In this document: in pieces, positions 18,563-29,874 of the stretch | Numbering within the stretch: the stretch's first letter is position 1 | How the letters are laid out: the number at the start of each line of letters is the position of its first letter | Origin: Phaffia rhodozyma | Taxonomy: Eukaryota; Basidiomycota; Tremellomycetes; Cystofilobasidiales; Mrakiaceae | Direction of reading: 5' to 3' | DNA length: 64,000 nt | NCBI GenBank assembly: GCA_014706385.1 | Contig: JACGZH010000011.1 | Coordinates: 248,001-312,000 of the forward strand | Notes under the pieces: generated by a model | What the model saw: only the letters and a program-made list of their open reading frames with translations | Databases searched by the model: none | Told to the model about the DNA's origin: nothing | Program-made: the position numbers and the translations under genes

Positions 18563-19960
18563 ATGGCTCTTCCTGAAGATCTTGCCTTTCTTTCTTTATG
18601 TCCGATAGACAGTGATTCAGACGAAGAAGGAGGAGGACTCTTCACTCAGGTCGTTAGTTCTAGAGAGGAACGAATACAACGGGCAATTGAGGAAGGTAAA
18701 CGGACCTATGGCCGAGCTCAGGCAGAGACCCAGTATGGTGTGAGTCTTTCGTGCTTCCGTTTCTGATTGTCTTCTTCTGCTTGACTCTGCACTCCGTTCC
18801 TGTCTTTACACCTTGAGAGCTTAGTGGTTTGCTTCCAAGGACATCACTGCTAAGAAACTGAACGAGCCGAAACATGTGCAGCGCTATCAAGGTCAGTCCT
18901 TCTTGAAGTGCTTTCATGGGTAATACAGGAATTGCCTTGACTGATAAGAGCCATTTTCTCACTTCATTTTCTTAGAATCCCATGCTCAGTTCTTGTACCT
19001 TCGTCAGCATTATAGAGAATGTCTGGTAATCTGCCAGCTATTACTCGCAATAGAAGGCTATGATAACAGGGAGACAATTGATATCGCCCTTCGATGCACT
19101 CTTCAGCTTCAAGATCGGGAAAGGGGTGAGACCTTAGCGCGGAATTGTCGGTCGATGGTGCGTATTTCCTCGCTTTCATCCATATAGCATATCTGTATAT
19201 GAGACATATACCTCAGGATCTGTGCTGAAGGACCTATTTGAGCTTGATGGATCAGTGGATCACGACTCCTCCGTTAGCCATGTCTTCCGCGCTTATATTC
19301 TTGATGTGTGGGCTGTACGCCGGTAAGCTCCCTTATTTTCTTCGTCTTCGCTCCTCTCCGTATACGAACATAAATTTAGCAAGCGATTCTGACTGGCTTG
19401 TTCGTTTTCTATCTTTCTGGATGGTTCCTCACACCTTAGAGGCGCTCAAAGCGCTAGTATCAGCCATGACCGTTCGAAACCTTCAATATCCATATGTACA
19501 AACTTTGACCGACTGTCTTGAACGCTGGTCTGTATCTCCCTCTTCTTCGCATATACAACGCGAAGCAACCTCTCGACTCCTTCTCGATGTTCGAGCGTTA
19601 GGACCTGCTTCAAAGTCCGCAGCTCAGTCATTCGCTAGACCGCTGTTCGAACCTCGACAGACATATAGAACAGCAGCGTCGCAATCGACAAACTCGTGTG
19701 ATCAGACGCCTGACCCAGAAGTTGAACCACTGAACAGTAGTAGTGCTGAGGGAAGTCGTACAATACTAGACAATCATGTGTTTCTGACTCCGCCGGAGAT
19801 CGATCGGATAGGAAAAGAGCTGGATCTAGGAGCGAGAACGATGGGACGACTGCAGGCTTTATGGGTCAAGATTGAGGCTCTTGTTGGGTTGGCCAATAAA
19901 GGGTTAGTTGTTCAAGAGGAGCAGGGAGAGGAAGAACTAGTGGGTGTTAGGAATATATAA
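18563..19960 (+). CDS. Hypothetical protein, helical, not recognised
   Basis: A gene on the plus strand starts MALPEDLAFLSLCPIDSDSD and ends VGVRNI with a TAA at 19960. Exons are visible at about 18563-18738, 18827-18891 and 18976-19157, with later coding from about 19210. The segment QFLYLRQHYRECLVICQLLL followed by DIALRCTLQLQDRERGETLA looks like a pair of amphipathic helices of TPR type. The C-terminal 150 residues are also mostly helical, with a serine-rich break. The splice join between about 19157 and 19440 could not be settled: two frames are possible in the 19220-19320 stretch, and one of them would run into a stop. I do not recognise the family. Good splice sites and continuous codon pattern make it a real gene, likely a scaffold or adaptor protein, but no function should be assumed. 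Confidence 0.6.
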
Positions 19961-20108
19961 AGAATTGTTTTCCATATCAGACAGGCTCGACCGTGCGGAT
20001 GAAAATCGACCTAGAGGGTCGTCACATCATGACATGGTGTGGGTCGAAGTTTGAAGTGCGCTGCCTACATATATGTCTATCGAACAACTTTGTAGGATAA
20101 TAATAGAA
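19961..20108. other. Short convergent gap
   Basis: Only about 150 bases separate the two stop codons here. The sequence is consistent with overlapping 3' ends; no other feature is visible. Confidence 0.3.
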
Positions 20109-21803
20109 TCAATCCCTCAGATCACCACCAGCCGCCCTCCCGACATCTCTAAATAACAGAGTCCGCTCCTTTACCTTCCGTGATTCTCTGGCCTCTGTCT
20201 CTGCAGGAGTCTCGTCATCCAACGGTCTTAGCTCTGACAAGTAGATATCTCCTATGAACTCTGTTAGTCCTTGTTCACCAACCTCGTTCTCGGCCCTAGA
20301 ACCCCAAGCCCAAACTGTATCTACGTCCTCGCCTTCTTCGCCCGCTCCTGTCCCTGCTCCTCCTCGAAGAGAGCGTTGGGTCGATGCCCCACTTGTACCA
20401 ATCGGTTGGGTTTTTGATTTTTCTAGATAATTCTGACGGACCAACAAGGAAAGAAGGGTGTCAAGAGTGTATGTAGGAGCATGAGAAGCCGTGGGCAGGA
20501 CGGTGGTTGAATGAAAGTCGAGTCTTTTGAGATACGCCCTGAGTTGGTCTGTTTAGTTGTATAAGAGAACACAGTATGAGAGGAACAAGAATGTTTATAC
20601 AACCGGCACGTCAATCATCAGATACTCAGCTCAAGAACAAGAAAAGAAATAGAGAATGCCTACCGTCTGGTAGTCTCCGACCGTTCACCAGGATGAGCGC
20701 CAGTATGACATATAGTATGCCCATCATTGAGAGATCATCGCCAAACTTAAGGTCTACGATTGCTCCACTTTCTTTTTCGTCCTCCTCAATTTCACCCGAT
20801 CGTGAGAGGCTGGTTGAGTTAAAAGAGTATTCTGGGTGGGGTTCAAAAGCTTCTTGCATCAACTTTGGGGGAAGTAGCGAACGGAGCATGTATCCTCTGA
20901 CTGTACCCATCGGTGCGGCTAGTCGAGATAACAATATAGTATTTGTGCATTAGTAAACGGTCACATGATGAATGTTGCTCTTGAATAGGTTAAGAGCCAA
21001 GAGATGAGTAGACAAATGGACAAGAAGGAGGTCAGCGTACCTCTCTTCTTGGACTTTGCTTGCGTGCTTTCAACATCGCTTCCTGGTCCATCGTCATGAG
21101 TTCTCTTTGTCTTCTTTCTAGCCTGCGAGGCTGCTCCAGCTATATCTTCCAGTCCACCAGCGCCTTTTCCTTTAGCGCGGATCTCTATCAATTCCATTCC
21201 AAACGTTTTACGAAGTATACGTTGGGCCGTTCCAAAGACCTCGGCGAAAGACCGCGAACTCTTACCAAGAACTTGAGACAAGGTGCAAGAGAGGCCCGTT
21301 AATTGGGGGACGCAGTGAGAATGTGATAGAGCTAAAACTATCTCACTCTTTTTGTTGATATCATCTCGTTTGAGAACACCTTTGTGTATCTCTGAGAACA
21401 GAGCGAGTCGGACGACATCATTCGCATATCGTCTGATATTCTGTTTTATCCGTTCCATTCACACCAGGGTTCCCATTGATGATCAGTTAAACTTGTTTTC
21501 TGGTCCTTCACTTGTTGAACCAGACGAAGGGGTAGAAGTGAGACTTACGGCATCGTCTACTGCTTTCACTCCCGATGCTCTTGCTCTTTCATCTTCGTCT
21601 TGATCGTCTCCCTCATCAGGCTCATTTCCTTCTTCCCCTATCCTACCGTCTTGCTGATCATGGCCATCATTGTCATCCCCGTCGTCACTGTTGTCGTCCC
21701 TTTCGTCGTCTGATACGATGTCTGCTGCCGGCCGCTTTCCTTTACTAGAGGACGATCCAGAAGGACGTTTATATGTTTGTGATCTTGATGTCTGTCTTGC
21801 CAT
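20109..21803 (-). CDS. NSE3: Smc5/6 complex subunit NSE3 (MAGE-domain protein)
   Basis: The gene encodes a MAGE homology domain protein, the fungal NSE3 subunit of the Smc5-Smc6 complex, which pairs with the Nse1 RING ligase and Nse4 and acts in DNA repair and chromosome segregation. The start is at 21803 (MARQTSRSQTYKRPSGSSSS); a TTG two codons upstream is not a start. A long acidic linker is followed by the first winged helix (VRLALFSEIHKGVLKRDDIN) and FAEVFGTAQRILRKTFGMEL, typical of MAGE domains. The second half has DDLSMMGILYVILALILVNG and TLDTLLSLLVRQNYLEK, again as in MAGE/NSE3. It ends AAGGDLRD with a TGA at 20109-20111. It shares a promoter carrying three ACGCGT motifs with NCS6. Family assignment is strong; exon joins are approximate. 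Confidence 0.83.
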
Positions 21804-21875
21804 CTTCAATCGGGTACACGCCAGTAGAATGAGGCTGGGTCAAGATGGTTATATGCAGATGACTATATGCGGTCG

Positions 21876-21904
21876 ACGCGTCGAGACGCGTCGATGTCAC
21901 GCGT
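21876..21904. promoter_or_regulatory. Cluster of three ACGCGT (MluI cell-cycle box) motifs
   Basis: Three exact, self-complementary ACGCGT hexamers lie at 21876-21881, 21886-21891 and 21899-21904, in the 251-base divergent promoter of NSE3 and NCS6. They sit 73 to 101 bases upstream of the NSE3 ATG and about 151 to 179 bases upstream of the NCS6 ATG. ACGCGT is the established site for the MBF complex at G1/S genes. That NSE3 is the target is my inference from its role in chromosome maintenance. Confidence 0.6.
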
Positions 21905-22054
21905 CGCGTTGATCACTTAATCAAATACTATCTTGATCGTATATCTATCATATAAGTAATGTAACCCTAACACGCCACCCCGACTTGTCTACACACCCAT
22001 TGGACGAAGAACTCGCTAGGCGTCACACTCACGCACACTCACACTCAACCGACC

Positions 22055-23986
22055 ATGCCTCCAAGAACTTGCCAGCTGTGTCAGACGGCGAGAGCGATCC
22101 TCAAACGACCAAAGACCTCGCAGCAGGTCTGCAAGGCATGCTTCTTCTATGTGTTCGAAGAAGAGATTCATAGGACGATCGTTCAGGCCAAATTATTCAA
22201 TAGAGGCGACAAGGTCGCCATTGGAGCCAGTGGTGGAAAAGGTTGGTTCTCAGGACTTCTCTACCACTCTTCTTCATACCTTTGGCTGCGTTAGAGTATC
22301 TCTCTAGAGACATGTAGGCTGAATGTTCTGAGTTCGTTTGCTCTTGAATTTGCTCACTTTTCTCCTCGTTGTCAATCAAAGACTCCACGGTGCTAGCGCA
22401 CGTTATGAAGACTTTGAACGACCGATATGATTACGGACTTGACCTGTTCCTCCTTTCGATAGACGAGGGTATCACCGGTTACAGAGATGATTCTTTAAAG
22501 GTTCGTCATAAGCTTTGTTCTTTCTTCTTTTGAAGAACACCTCTCGATCCAAATTCTGGGCATAGAAGCTATACGATTGGCTGACCTTACACATCCTTCC
22601 GTATTTCTTCCCCGTTTCTAACAAATCCTAACAGACGGTCAAGAGAAATCAACAGCAGTATGATCTTCCACTCAAAATCTTATCCTACGATGAACTCTAC
22701 GGTTGGACGATGGATCGGATTGTGTCTACAATAGGAAAAAAGAACAACTGTTCGTGCGCTGTCTACTCGTAGTTGGCTTGGCGTATTCTTAGAGTTAAAC
22801 TTGGTTAACTTCCTTTTGGACATAATGTGTCGCATTTTGCACATATATCAGGTACATTTTGTGGAGTATTCAGACGGCAGGCGCTGGATCGAGGAGCCGC
22901 TCAGCTGGGTGTCGATCATATCGTGACCGGACATAATGCGGATGATATTGCAGAGACCGTCTTGATGAACAGTCTGTCCCCCTTCTTCTTTCTCTTCTGG
23001 TCGTCTGAAAATATGACGGCTCATACTCTTTTCCTTGCGTCTGCGGCCTTGAAGTCATGAGAGGAGATATCGCTCGTCTAGGAAGATGTACGGATATTGT
23101 CACTAAAGGAGAAGATACCATCAAAAGAAGCAAGCCGTTCAAGTATACATATGAAAAAGAAATCGTCATGTAAGTCGCTTTTTCTTCTCGGTCGAAACTC
23201 GTACGAACGGCTGATATCCTACTTGATGATGATTGCCATGAAAATAACAGGTATGCGTACTTTAAAAGATTAGACTATTTCTCGACAGAGTGTATCTATT
23301 CGCCAGAAGGTCGGTTTAAGCTCTTTTTTGTTATGGCTCGATTCTTTTCGACTGCTAGCAGGTCACTAACGAAATCGCTTTCTTGTATCTGCTCGGTCAA
23401 AAGCCTATCGAGGTCATGCTCGGACGTTCCTCAAAGATCTCGAGGCCGTTCGTCCGAGTTCAATCATCGATATCATCAAGAGTGGGGAAGAGCTTGTGCT
23501 CGATACAGAGATCAGGAAGGGAATGAAGCTCCAACGTAAGGCTCGTTATGAAATCATTGTCACCTTTGACGAAACCTTGTCTGATACAAAGTCTTTATGT
23601 GTTACTTGATACAACTAGAAACCTGCCTTCGGTGCGGTTATATATCGTCGAACGATCTGTGCAAAGCCTGCGCGCTTCTAGAGGGTCTCGAGTCTGGGTT
23701 GTCTAACGGAGCAATGCACGCTTCGCAGGACGTCAAGAAAGTCTCCAATTCGACCGACGCTGCTTCATCATCCGGCGAGACGGTAGCCATCATCGGCGAG
23801 GCCCCCAAAGGTCAACGAGTAATCCCGTTCTTTGAGAGGAGACCGACCAAACCGGCAGTCGGAATTGAGGTTGAAGGCTTGGAACAGAGCGTGAAAGATC
23901 TTCGAGTGAATGAAGGACTGAGGACGTCAGCGTTGGAATTGGAGCCAGGCTCGAACGCGGTAGGCCGAGCTGTAGAAAGTATATAA
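22055..23986 (+). CDS. NCS6: Cytoplasmic tRNA 2-thiolation protein NCS6/CTU1
   Basis: This ATP-pyrophosphatase, with its partner NCS2/CTU2, thiolates U34 of tRNAs for Lys, Glu and Gln using sulfur from Urm1. The start [10 protein letters not shown] has the N-terminal CxxC zinc site (CQLC, then CKAC). The PP-loop is split by an intron: GASGGK at the end of exon 1 (22241) and [10 protein letters not shown] at 22382, restoring SGGKDST. Later motifs are [19 protein letters not shown], the [15 protein letters not shown] loop, and a second zinc pair near the end (CLRCGY, CKAC). The C-terminus beyond about residue 330 is an extended, poorly conserved tail ending at TAA 23986. Five or more introns are present. 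The gene is divergent from NSE3. Family identity is very strong. Confidence 0.92.
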
Positions 23987-24252
23987 AACCCGTTACAATT
24001 GTCTGTACATCCGTAAAACAGGCAACGCAAATCAAACCAGACAAAGCAAGAGCAAAAGCAAGAGTGAGGAGAACGCGAGAAACGACAATAGAAAGAGGCG
24101 CGTAAGGAGGGATGGAGAGGTCGAACGGAGTTTTGATGCGCTGTCGGTCCAAAAAGCGAGCAACTCCATCATCGCCTTCCTTCACCCCCATACGCATCCC
24201 ATCCACGATCAACCGTCTCCTCTTTGTTCTGTGAATTACTACTCAAGAACAT

Positions 24253-26156
24253 ATGTTTCGTCCTTCGCCGGGTCCTACGCTGGGTGCTCCCACCAGACAG
24301 CCTTCTCATAGCCAACCTCATCAGCCAATTTATCCACAACCGACATCATACCAACCTCACACCTCCGGCTCACATAACGGTTATGCCTCAAACTCATCTG
24401 ATCCGGATCCCTCTTCCAACAGCAACATTCTTAACGAGCTAGACAAAGCCGTCCCTCTCAAGTCGTTCGACGCGTTCCCAAAGATTCAATCGAGCTATCA
24501 GCCTCAGACACTCCGAGGAGGGTTGATCACATTTGCTGTGGCATGGACAATCTTTTTGCTTGTGTTGAACGATTTGGGAGAGTATCTCTACGGACAGAGC
24601 AACTATTCTTTCAACGTAGACGGTGAGATCGGAACTCAGGTCCAATTGAATGTCGACTTGACAGTGGCAATGCCTTGTCATTGTAAGTTCTTCTGTTTTT
24701 GTTCGTTTTCATAGAGCTGACGGAAGAAGACTCTGTTCTGAAAATCCCGGTATCTCGCTATAGCTGACCGAGCTGGTTTTGATTTTATTCTCTCCCGTCT
24801 TTCTCTCCTTCCTCGGCCCTTTTATTAACCGCTTGTAGTCCTCTCGGTTGACATCAGAGATGCCGTCGGAGATAGAGTGTACTTGACCGACGACCTCCAG
24901 AAAGACGGCGTGAGTAGACCTTTGCCTGTGCCCGAAGGAACCTCATCTCATCTCCTTCTTTTCTCTTTTTTATGATTCGGTTTGTCTTCCGACTTCTCGC
25001 AACTTCCCTTTCCTCCTCTCCGATCTAGACGGTGTTCGAACCGGCCGGAGTCCAAACTTTCAAGCGATCCTCTGATGCTTCCTCCGGGGTATCTTCCACA
25101 TCTGCTTCCGAGATCTTGTCCCAAACCGCCAAACGCCGTTCTTCTGGGCTCAGATCGCTCTTCTCGTTCGGGTCTCGAAAGCGCAAACACCCGCAGTACA
25201 GAAAGACCAGGACAATCATTCAGGATGGACCGGCTTGTAGAATTTATGGAAGCATGCTCGTCAAGAAGGTCACTGCAAATCTGCATGTAACCACTTTGGG
25301 ACATGGATATATGAGTTGGGAGCATACCGATCATAGCTGTACGTATCGTTGACCTCTATTCTCCCCCTATAGTAGGCAAAGGAGGAGGACCCTTCTGTCT
25401 TACATACGGACCAGGACCACGCTGATAGTGAACCTTTCTTTTTTGTTGGGAGAACATAGTGATGAATCTTTCGCACGTAATTCATGAATGGTCTTTTGGA
25501 GAGTACTTCCCAAGCATTTCTCAACCGCTAGATATGACCATGGAGATTAGTGACGAACGTAAGCAAGCGCTTTTTTCCCTCTTAATTTCCGTTTCTGAGC
25601 TCTGATGTTCTGTCCCATGTTTGTGATTGCCTTCAACTAGCATTCTCGATCTTCCAATACTTCCTCACCGTTGTTCCTACTCGGTACATCAATGCTTCCG
25701 GCCGAAAAGTCGACACGAACCAGTACTCTGTCACGGATTATGTCCGGGTGGTAGATCATGGAAAGGGTGTTCCTGGTATCTTCTTCAAGTATGACCTGGA
25801 ACCGTTGGCGTTGACTATTCACGAACGAACGACAACGTTCTACCAGTTCCTCATTCGACTTGTCGGTGTCATCGGTTCGTCCCTTTTTCCTAACTCCCCC
25901 CCCCCACCCCATCTCCTTTTCTCTTTATCCCCAACAGCATCTGATATGGCTACTTATGTTCGATATGATTGAAACGTCTGGAAAATTTACCAAATTAGGA
26001 GGAGTCTGGACATGCACATCCTTTGCTCTCCGAGCGATTGCTCGATTCGAACGAGTCGTGAACAAGGCGAAAAAAGGAAAGGGAAGAGAACGATCTTCGT
26101 CCGAAGGGTTCTTGGGCAACAAAGCTAGCAAGTCGGCTGGATTCAAGGCGTTCTGA
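24253..26156 (+). CDS. ERV41: ER-Golgi cargo protein ERV41 (ERGIC2-like)
   Basis: The protein belongs to the Erv41/ERGIC2 family of COPII vesicle membrane proteins, which with Erv46 retrieve and sort cargo between ER and Golgi. A proline- and serine-rich cytosolic N-terminus (MFRPSPGPTLGAP) is longer than usual. It leads to the signature KSFDAFPKIQ at about 24460-24490 and a first membrane segment (GGLITFAVAWTIFLLVLN). The lumenal region includes VNLSH-type VIHEWSFGEYFPSI and the motif FQYFLTVVPTRY. A second membrane segment near FLIRLVGVIGGVWTCTSFAL sits close to the C-terminus, which ends in a basic tail (KSAGFKAF, TGA at 26154-26156). The FxxxxKAF end may act as an ER-exit or retrieval signal, which is inference. 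It follows NCS6 on the same strand after 266 bases. Confidence 0.82.
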
Positions 26157-26210
26157 GAGATGAGCAGATGAGCCACGAGGACGGTCAGTGCAAACTCTTG
26201 ACTAGCGCGT

Positions 26211-26228
26211 GGGGGGGGGGGGGGGGGG
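26211..26228. repeat. Run of 18 G
   Basis: A pure run of 18 guanines lies about 55 bases after the ERV41 stop codon, in the gap before the converging DSN1 gene. Such a run can form a G-quadruplex in DNA or in the ERV41 3' untranslated RNA, and its length is likely to vary between isolates. Sequencing error in the exact count is possible. Confidence 0.9.
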
Positions 26229-26791
26229 AGGCATGGGCGAGGGGAGAGGGATCCACTTTGGGTTTTCGTTTTGTTTTACTCTGTTTTCATTCCGATCCTC
26301 TTCCTTCGGGTGTTTTCTTCTTTCCGACCAACCAAAGACCATAATTGAATCAGCGGAACACGGTTCTCGAATACCGAACGAGATGAGACAGAACAGATAC
26401 CACGGTGAATGGTGATATATATCAAGACATATTAAGCGAACGAAGGAAAGAGGAATTTAAAAAGAAAACAAGGTTCGAAAAGGTAGACTGTGTATACCGA
26501 AACAAAGACGACAAGAGGGTCAAGAGTAAGAATAAGAATAAGAATAAGAAAACGAGTAAGAGAGTCGAAAGGAGTGGAAGATGAAAAAAGGACTACATCA
26601 TATCAACACACAGAACAGAAAAGAGAAAAAAAGAAAAAGAAAACATATTTCGATATTTAAAGAAAAAGGGAAGAACGGAATAAGTTCAAAAAAGAATCAC
26701 CCAACAGCTATAAGATCGATCGACTGATCGGTTGAAAGTTTCGTCTCTAGATTCAAGATACCCGACGTAGAACATCGAACAATCAACGCGT
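26229..26791. other. Convergent gap, purine-rich, no gene seen
   Basis: This stretch lies between ERV41 and DSN1. It is A/G-rich on the plus strand from about 26430 to 26690, with a run of AAGAAT-type units at about 26527-26550. It most likely holds the two 3' untranslated regions. No coding frame is supported. Confidence 0.4.
26527..26550. repeat. Short AAGAAT-type tandem repeat
   Basis: The sequence repeats AATAAG about four times within the purine-rich gap between ERV41 and DSN1. It reads as simple sequence and has no coding meaning. Confidence 0.7.
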
Positions 26792-29700
26792 TCATCTCCC
26801 CGGAGTTCTCCCACTTTTAAAGGGCGTCGTCGCCGTTCCCGTCCCTCGCCTCGGTGTAGGCGGAGGAGGCACACCTGACTTTCTCCCTTTCCCTTGCACA
26901 CTCTCCTGTACAATCGCTTCTGATAAACCCTCTATGCTTGCTCCTACGCCTGCTCCAACGGCTGACGTCAACCCAAGATTCGGGCCGGAGGTCGCGTTGG
27001 ACACGGTGGATGAGGTTGCGAGGGAGAGAGCTGGATTAAGAGAAACAGGACCGGTTGTAGGTGGTGGCGGTAACTTGTTCAACGTGTCTACCAACCGAGC
27101 GGTCTCCTCTGTTATACTCGGTTTATCTTTCGAAGCCAATACCCGTAAGAATGATCGAGGCGAGGTCGACGCGACTGGTGATATTGATGTGGAAGTGAGA
27201 GGCTGATTCGTTAATGATGAGGAAAGTGAAGTGGAGGTAACGGTAGTAGAAGGGCCAGGAAGGACGGTCTGAGGGAGAGAAAGTGAAGGAGGAATAGCTG
27301 GTGTGGTTCGAGAACGAAGAGTTTGTGTAAGTGAAGTGAAGATTTGATCGGTCAACCGGGTGGTCTCGGTCGATAGGTGAGCTGCCGTCTGGGTGATTTG
27401 ATTCATAAAGTCAACCTGATTTTTTTCACATGAACAGACAAGAGGATATCACAAATAGAAGTTTATGAGCACAACTCCATAGATTTCCCCAGCGTGGATG
27501 GAGGAAAAGAGGACTGCCACAAAGAAAAGGCGATAACAAGGGCGATACCTGATATTCTAAATCCTCCGGCCCGTCGATTTCGACTTCTCTCTCCAAAACC
27601 TCCCGAACGTATTCTGCGATTTCGGCATTACTCGTGTCAAGACTACTGAGATCGACAGCTGAGCTTGTTGATTTGGTAGCTAGAGCTTCACATGTTTTTG
27701 TTTGAAGGGCGTTTGCCAGCTTGACGGCTGCTGACCAGAGAGCTTCTTCTGTTTTCCCTCTAGTCAGGAGCAAGGCGATGAGGAAGAAGAGAAAAAACCC
27801 CGAAAAGAAATGTATTGAATACAAACGAGTCCGATAAAGCAAAGAAAAGCTAGAGGTTCGACATACTTTTTGATGAATGCCTCACCCTCTTGTTCAGCCT
27901 TTCGGTTCAAGACATTCCCAGGATGAGGTCGGGTCGGTTTTGAGAGTAGATTCATTGGCTAAAGAGAAATGAAGATGAGATTGAACCGCGTCAGTTGATG
28001 CTTTCGCTAAGAATAGCTAGAAAGTGACACAGGGGGAGAAAAGCAAAGAAAGAAATAAACCTGTGAACTAGACCCCTGAGGGTTCGTATCCAATTTCGCA
28101 CCCATCAAAGCCTTTAAAAGCGCGTCTACCACTTGCCCCGCGATCTCATCACCTTGAGGGTTTCTACCGTCTTCTTTCCCTTTCCCTTTCCCTTTCCCCT
28201 TCAACGTGGTTCCAAGTGCGGAAGCGGTGGTAAGACTGTCGGCTGTGAGGCCCATAGCAGCTGATTCTCGATGACCTAAAAAGACAAGGAGGTGTCTCAT
28301 TCGAATGGCTTCTGGGAACTCTCCATCAATATGTTTGTGAAACGCGGATGTAGGGATCGAGTGGTGCGGTGCAGCTTTGGAGATAGGGAAACAAGGGTTG
28401 ACAGAGTAAGAAACGCGTCTCATGAAAAGGAAAGAAAATCTGAACTCACTAGGTTCTCCTTTCCCAAAACTCGCACTTGCTCTCTGACCTCTCTTTCCAA
28501 ACGAGCTTTTCCGACTGACATTCCGCCTCATTTCCTGATTTCGTTTGATCATCGGTGTATCACTTATCTGAAGTGGCACGGTCGTGTCTCCAGTGACGTC
28601 CTCGTAGGTTTCGTTACTATTAGATCGTTGAGGAGGTAGAGAAGGTAATGAATAGTTTGCCGATTTTGAGCTATTGGTCGCGTGAAGATTCTGTCGAGTT
28701 GATTTGGAAGCTGAGGATGTATTGGTGGAAGTGGACGGTTTAGGTTTGGATGACGAGGGGACCGGGGGCGGCTTGATGTTGAGGAAAGAGAGACCTTTGG
28801 GCAGTTTTGCCTTCTGCATAGATATTTGTAAGCAGGTTGAAAGGAAAGTATCGAGGAAAGAGTCAGTCGTCAGTTTTGACATCCATGCCTGTATGTAAAG
28901 CGACACAAAAACAAGAGCCCATACGAACCCCTACGACCTTGCTTCTCTTTGTTCTCTCGTCTGCAACCTGGTCCACCAGAACATCTGACGTGTTTGACGC
29001 GATCTCGTCCCCAGTTCCCTGCCTTGACCCTGGATTTATACTACTGTCATCTGAGACCACGCGCCTTCGTTTAATATCTAATCTGTCGAATCTAGGGGGA
29101 GAGGCCATGGTTCGGGAGAACTGACGCGGTGAAAGAGGAGGGGGGAAGGCATTCGAGGACGAAGAAACGGGAGGAGGCATTGGGTCTTGGGCAATTGGTA
29201 TCGGATTGACTAGAGTGGTTGCGTGGCATCAGACATGGATGGGTTAGATGAGTGTCGTATGATAGACGTGAAATTGAATACAATCGAACAACAGCCCCGG
29301 AGATGGTTGTAGAGAAGGAAAAGACAGGAAAGAATGAGAGAGAAGCACGAAAGCAAGACGCGTCGAAGGAAGGGGGACGTACGCTTAGACGCCTTCTTTG
29401 GTTTCAAAATCGGTGGTATCGACTCGACATGGTTCATGAACGATATATCGTGTGATTGAGAATGAAGCGCTTCGATAGGAAGCTGAAGAAAGAGTGTGAA
29501 TATACGAGGTTTATCCGTCAGTTGGTTTCCGAACGAGACGAGCTATGAAGAAGAGTTAAAACATGAGAGGATCTGCCAAAGCAAGGCAAATAAAAACCCA
29601 GACCAACACTCACTTCCTGGCTAGCGATCCTTCTCTTGTTTCTAGCAGCAATACCAAACACTTCTTCTTCTGTTGCATCCAACCCTGGGAGTCCGAGACC

Positions 29701-29874
29701 GACAGAGGAAGCGGAAGCTTGGGAAGCACCTGCTATCGGACGCGACGAGGCTGAAGAGGAAGACGCGATGGGAGGAGCCAAGGACGGAAGCGGATGACTG
29801 CCCGGTGAGTTCTCTACGGACGAATCTGAACCGTTCGATGGTCTGTATGATGTTGGTCTTCTGGCTGCCATCAT
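26792..29874 (-). CDS. DSN1: Kinetochore MIND/Mis12 complex subunit DSN1 (Mis13)
   Basis: The gene encodes a Dsn1/Mis13-type subunit of the Mis12 (MIND) complex, which links the inner kinetochore to Ndc80 and KNL1. Diagnostic parts are the basic motif NVSRKSSFGKRGQRASASF (about 28440-28530), an Aurora B-target-like region, and IPTSAFHKHIDGEFPEAIRM with an IRMRxLL continuation at about 28290-28350. A C-terminal helical and low-complexity part ends FKSGRTPGR, TGA at 26792-26794. A GKGKGKGKG run (about 28170-28200) comes from tandem CTTTCC on the plus strand. The most 5' exon (29874, MMAARRPTSYRPSNG) and the 29370-29450 exon are joined by good splice sites, so I include them; the true start could be downstream at about 29180. 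Family identity is fairly strong, N-terminal extent uncertain. Confidence 0.75.
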
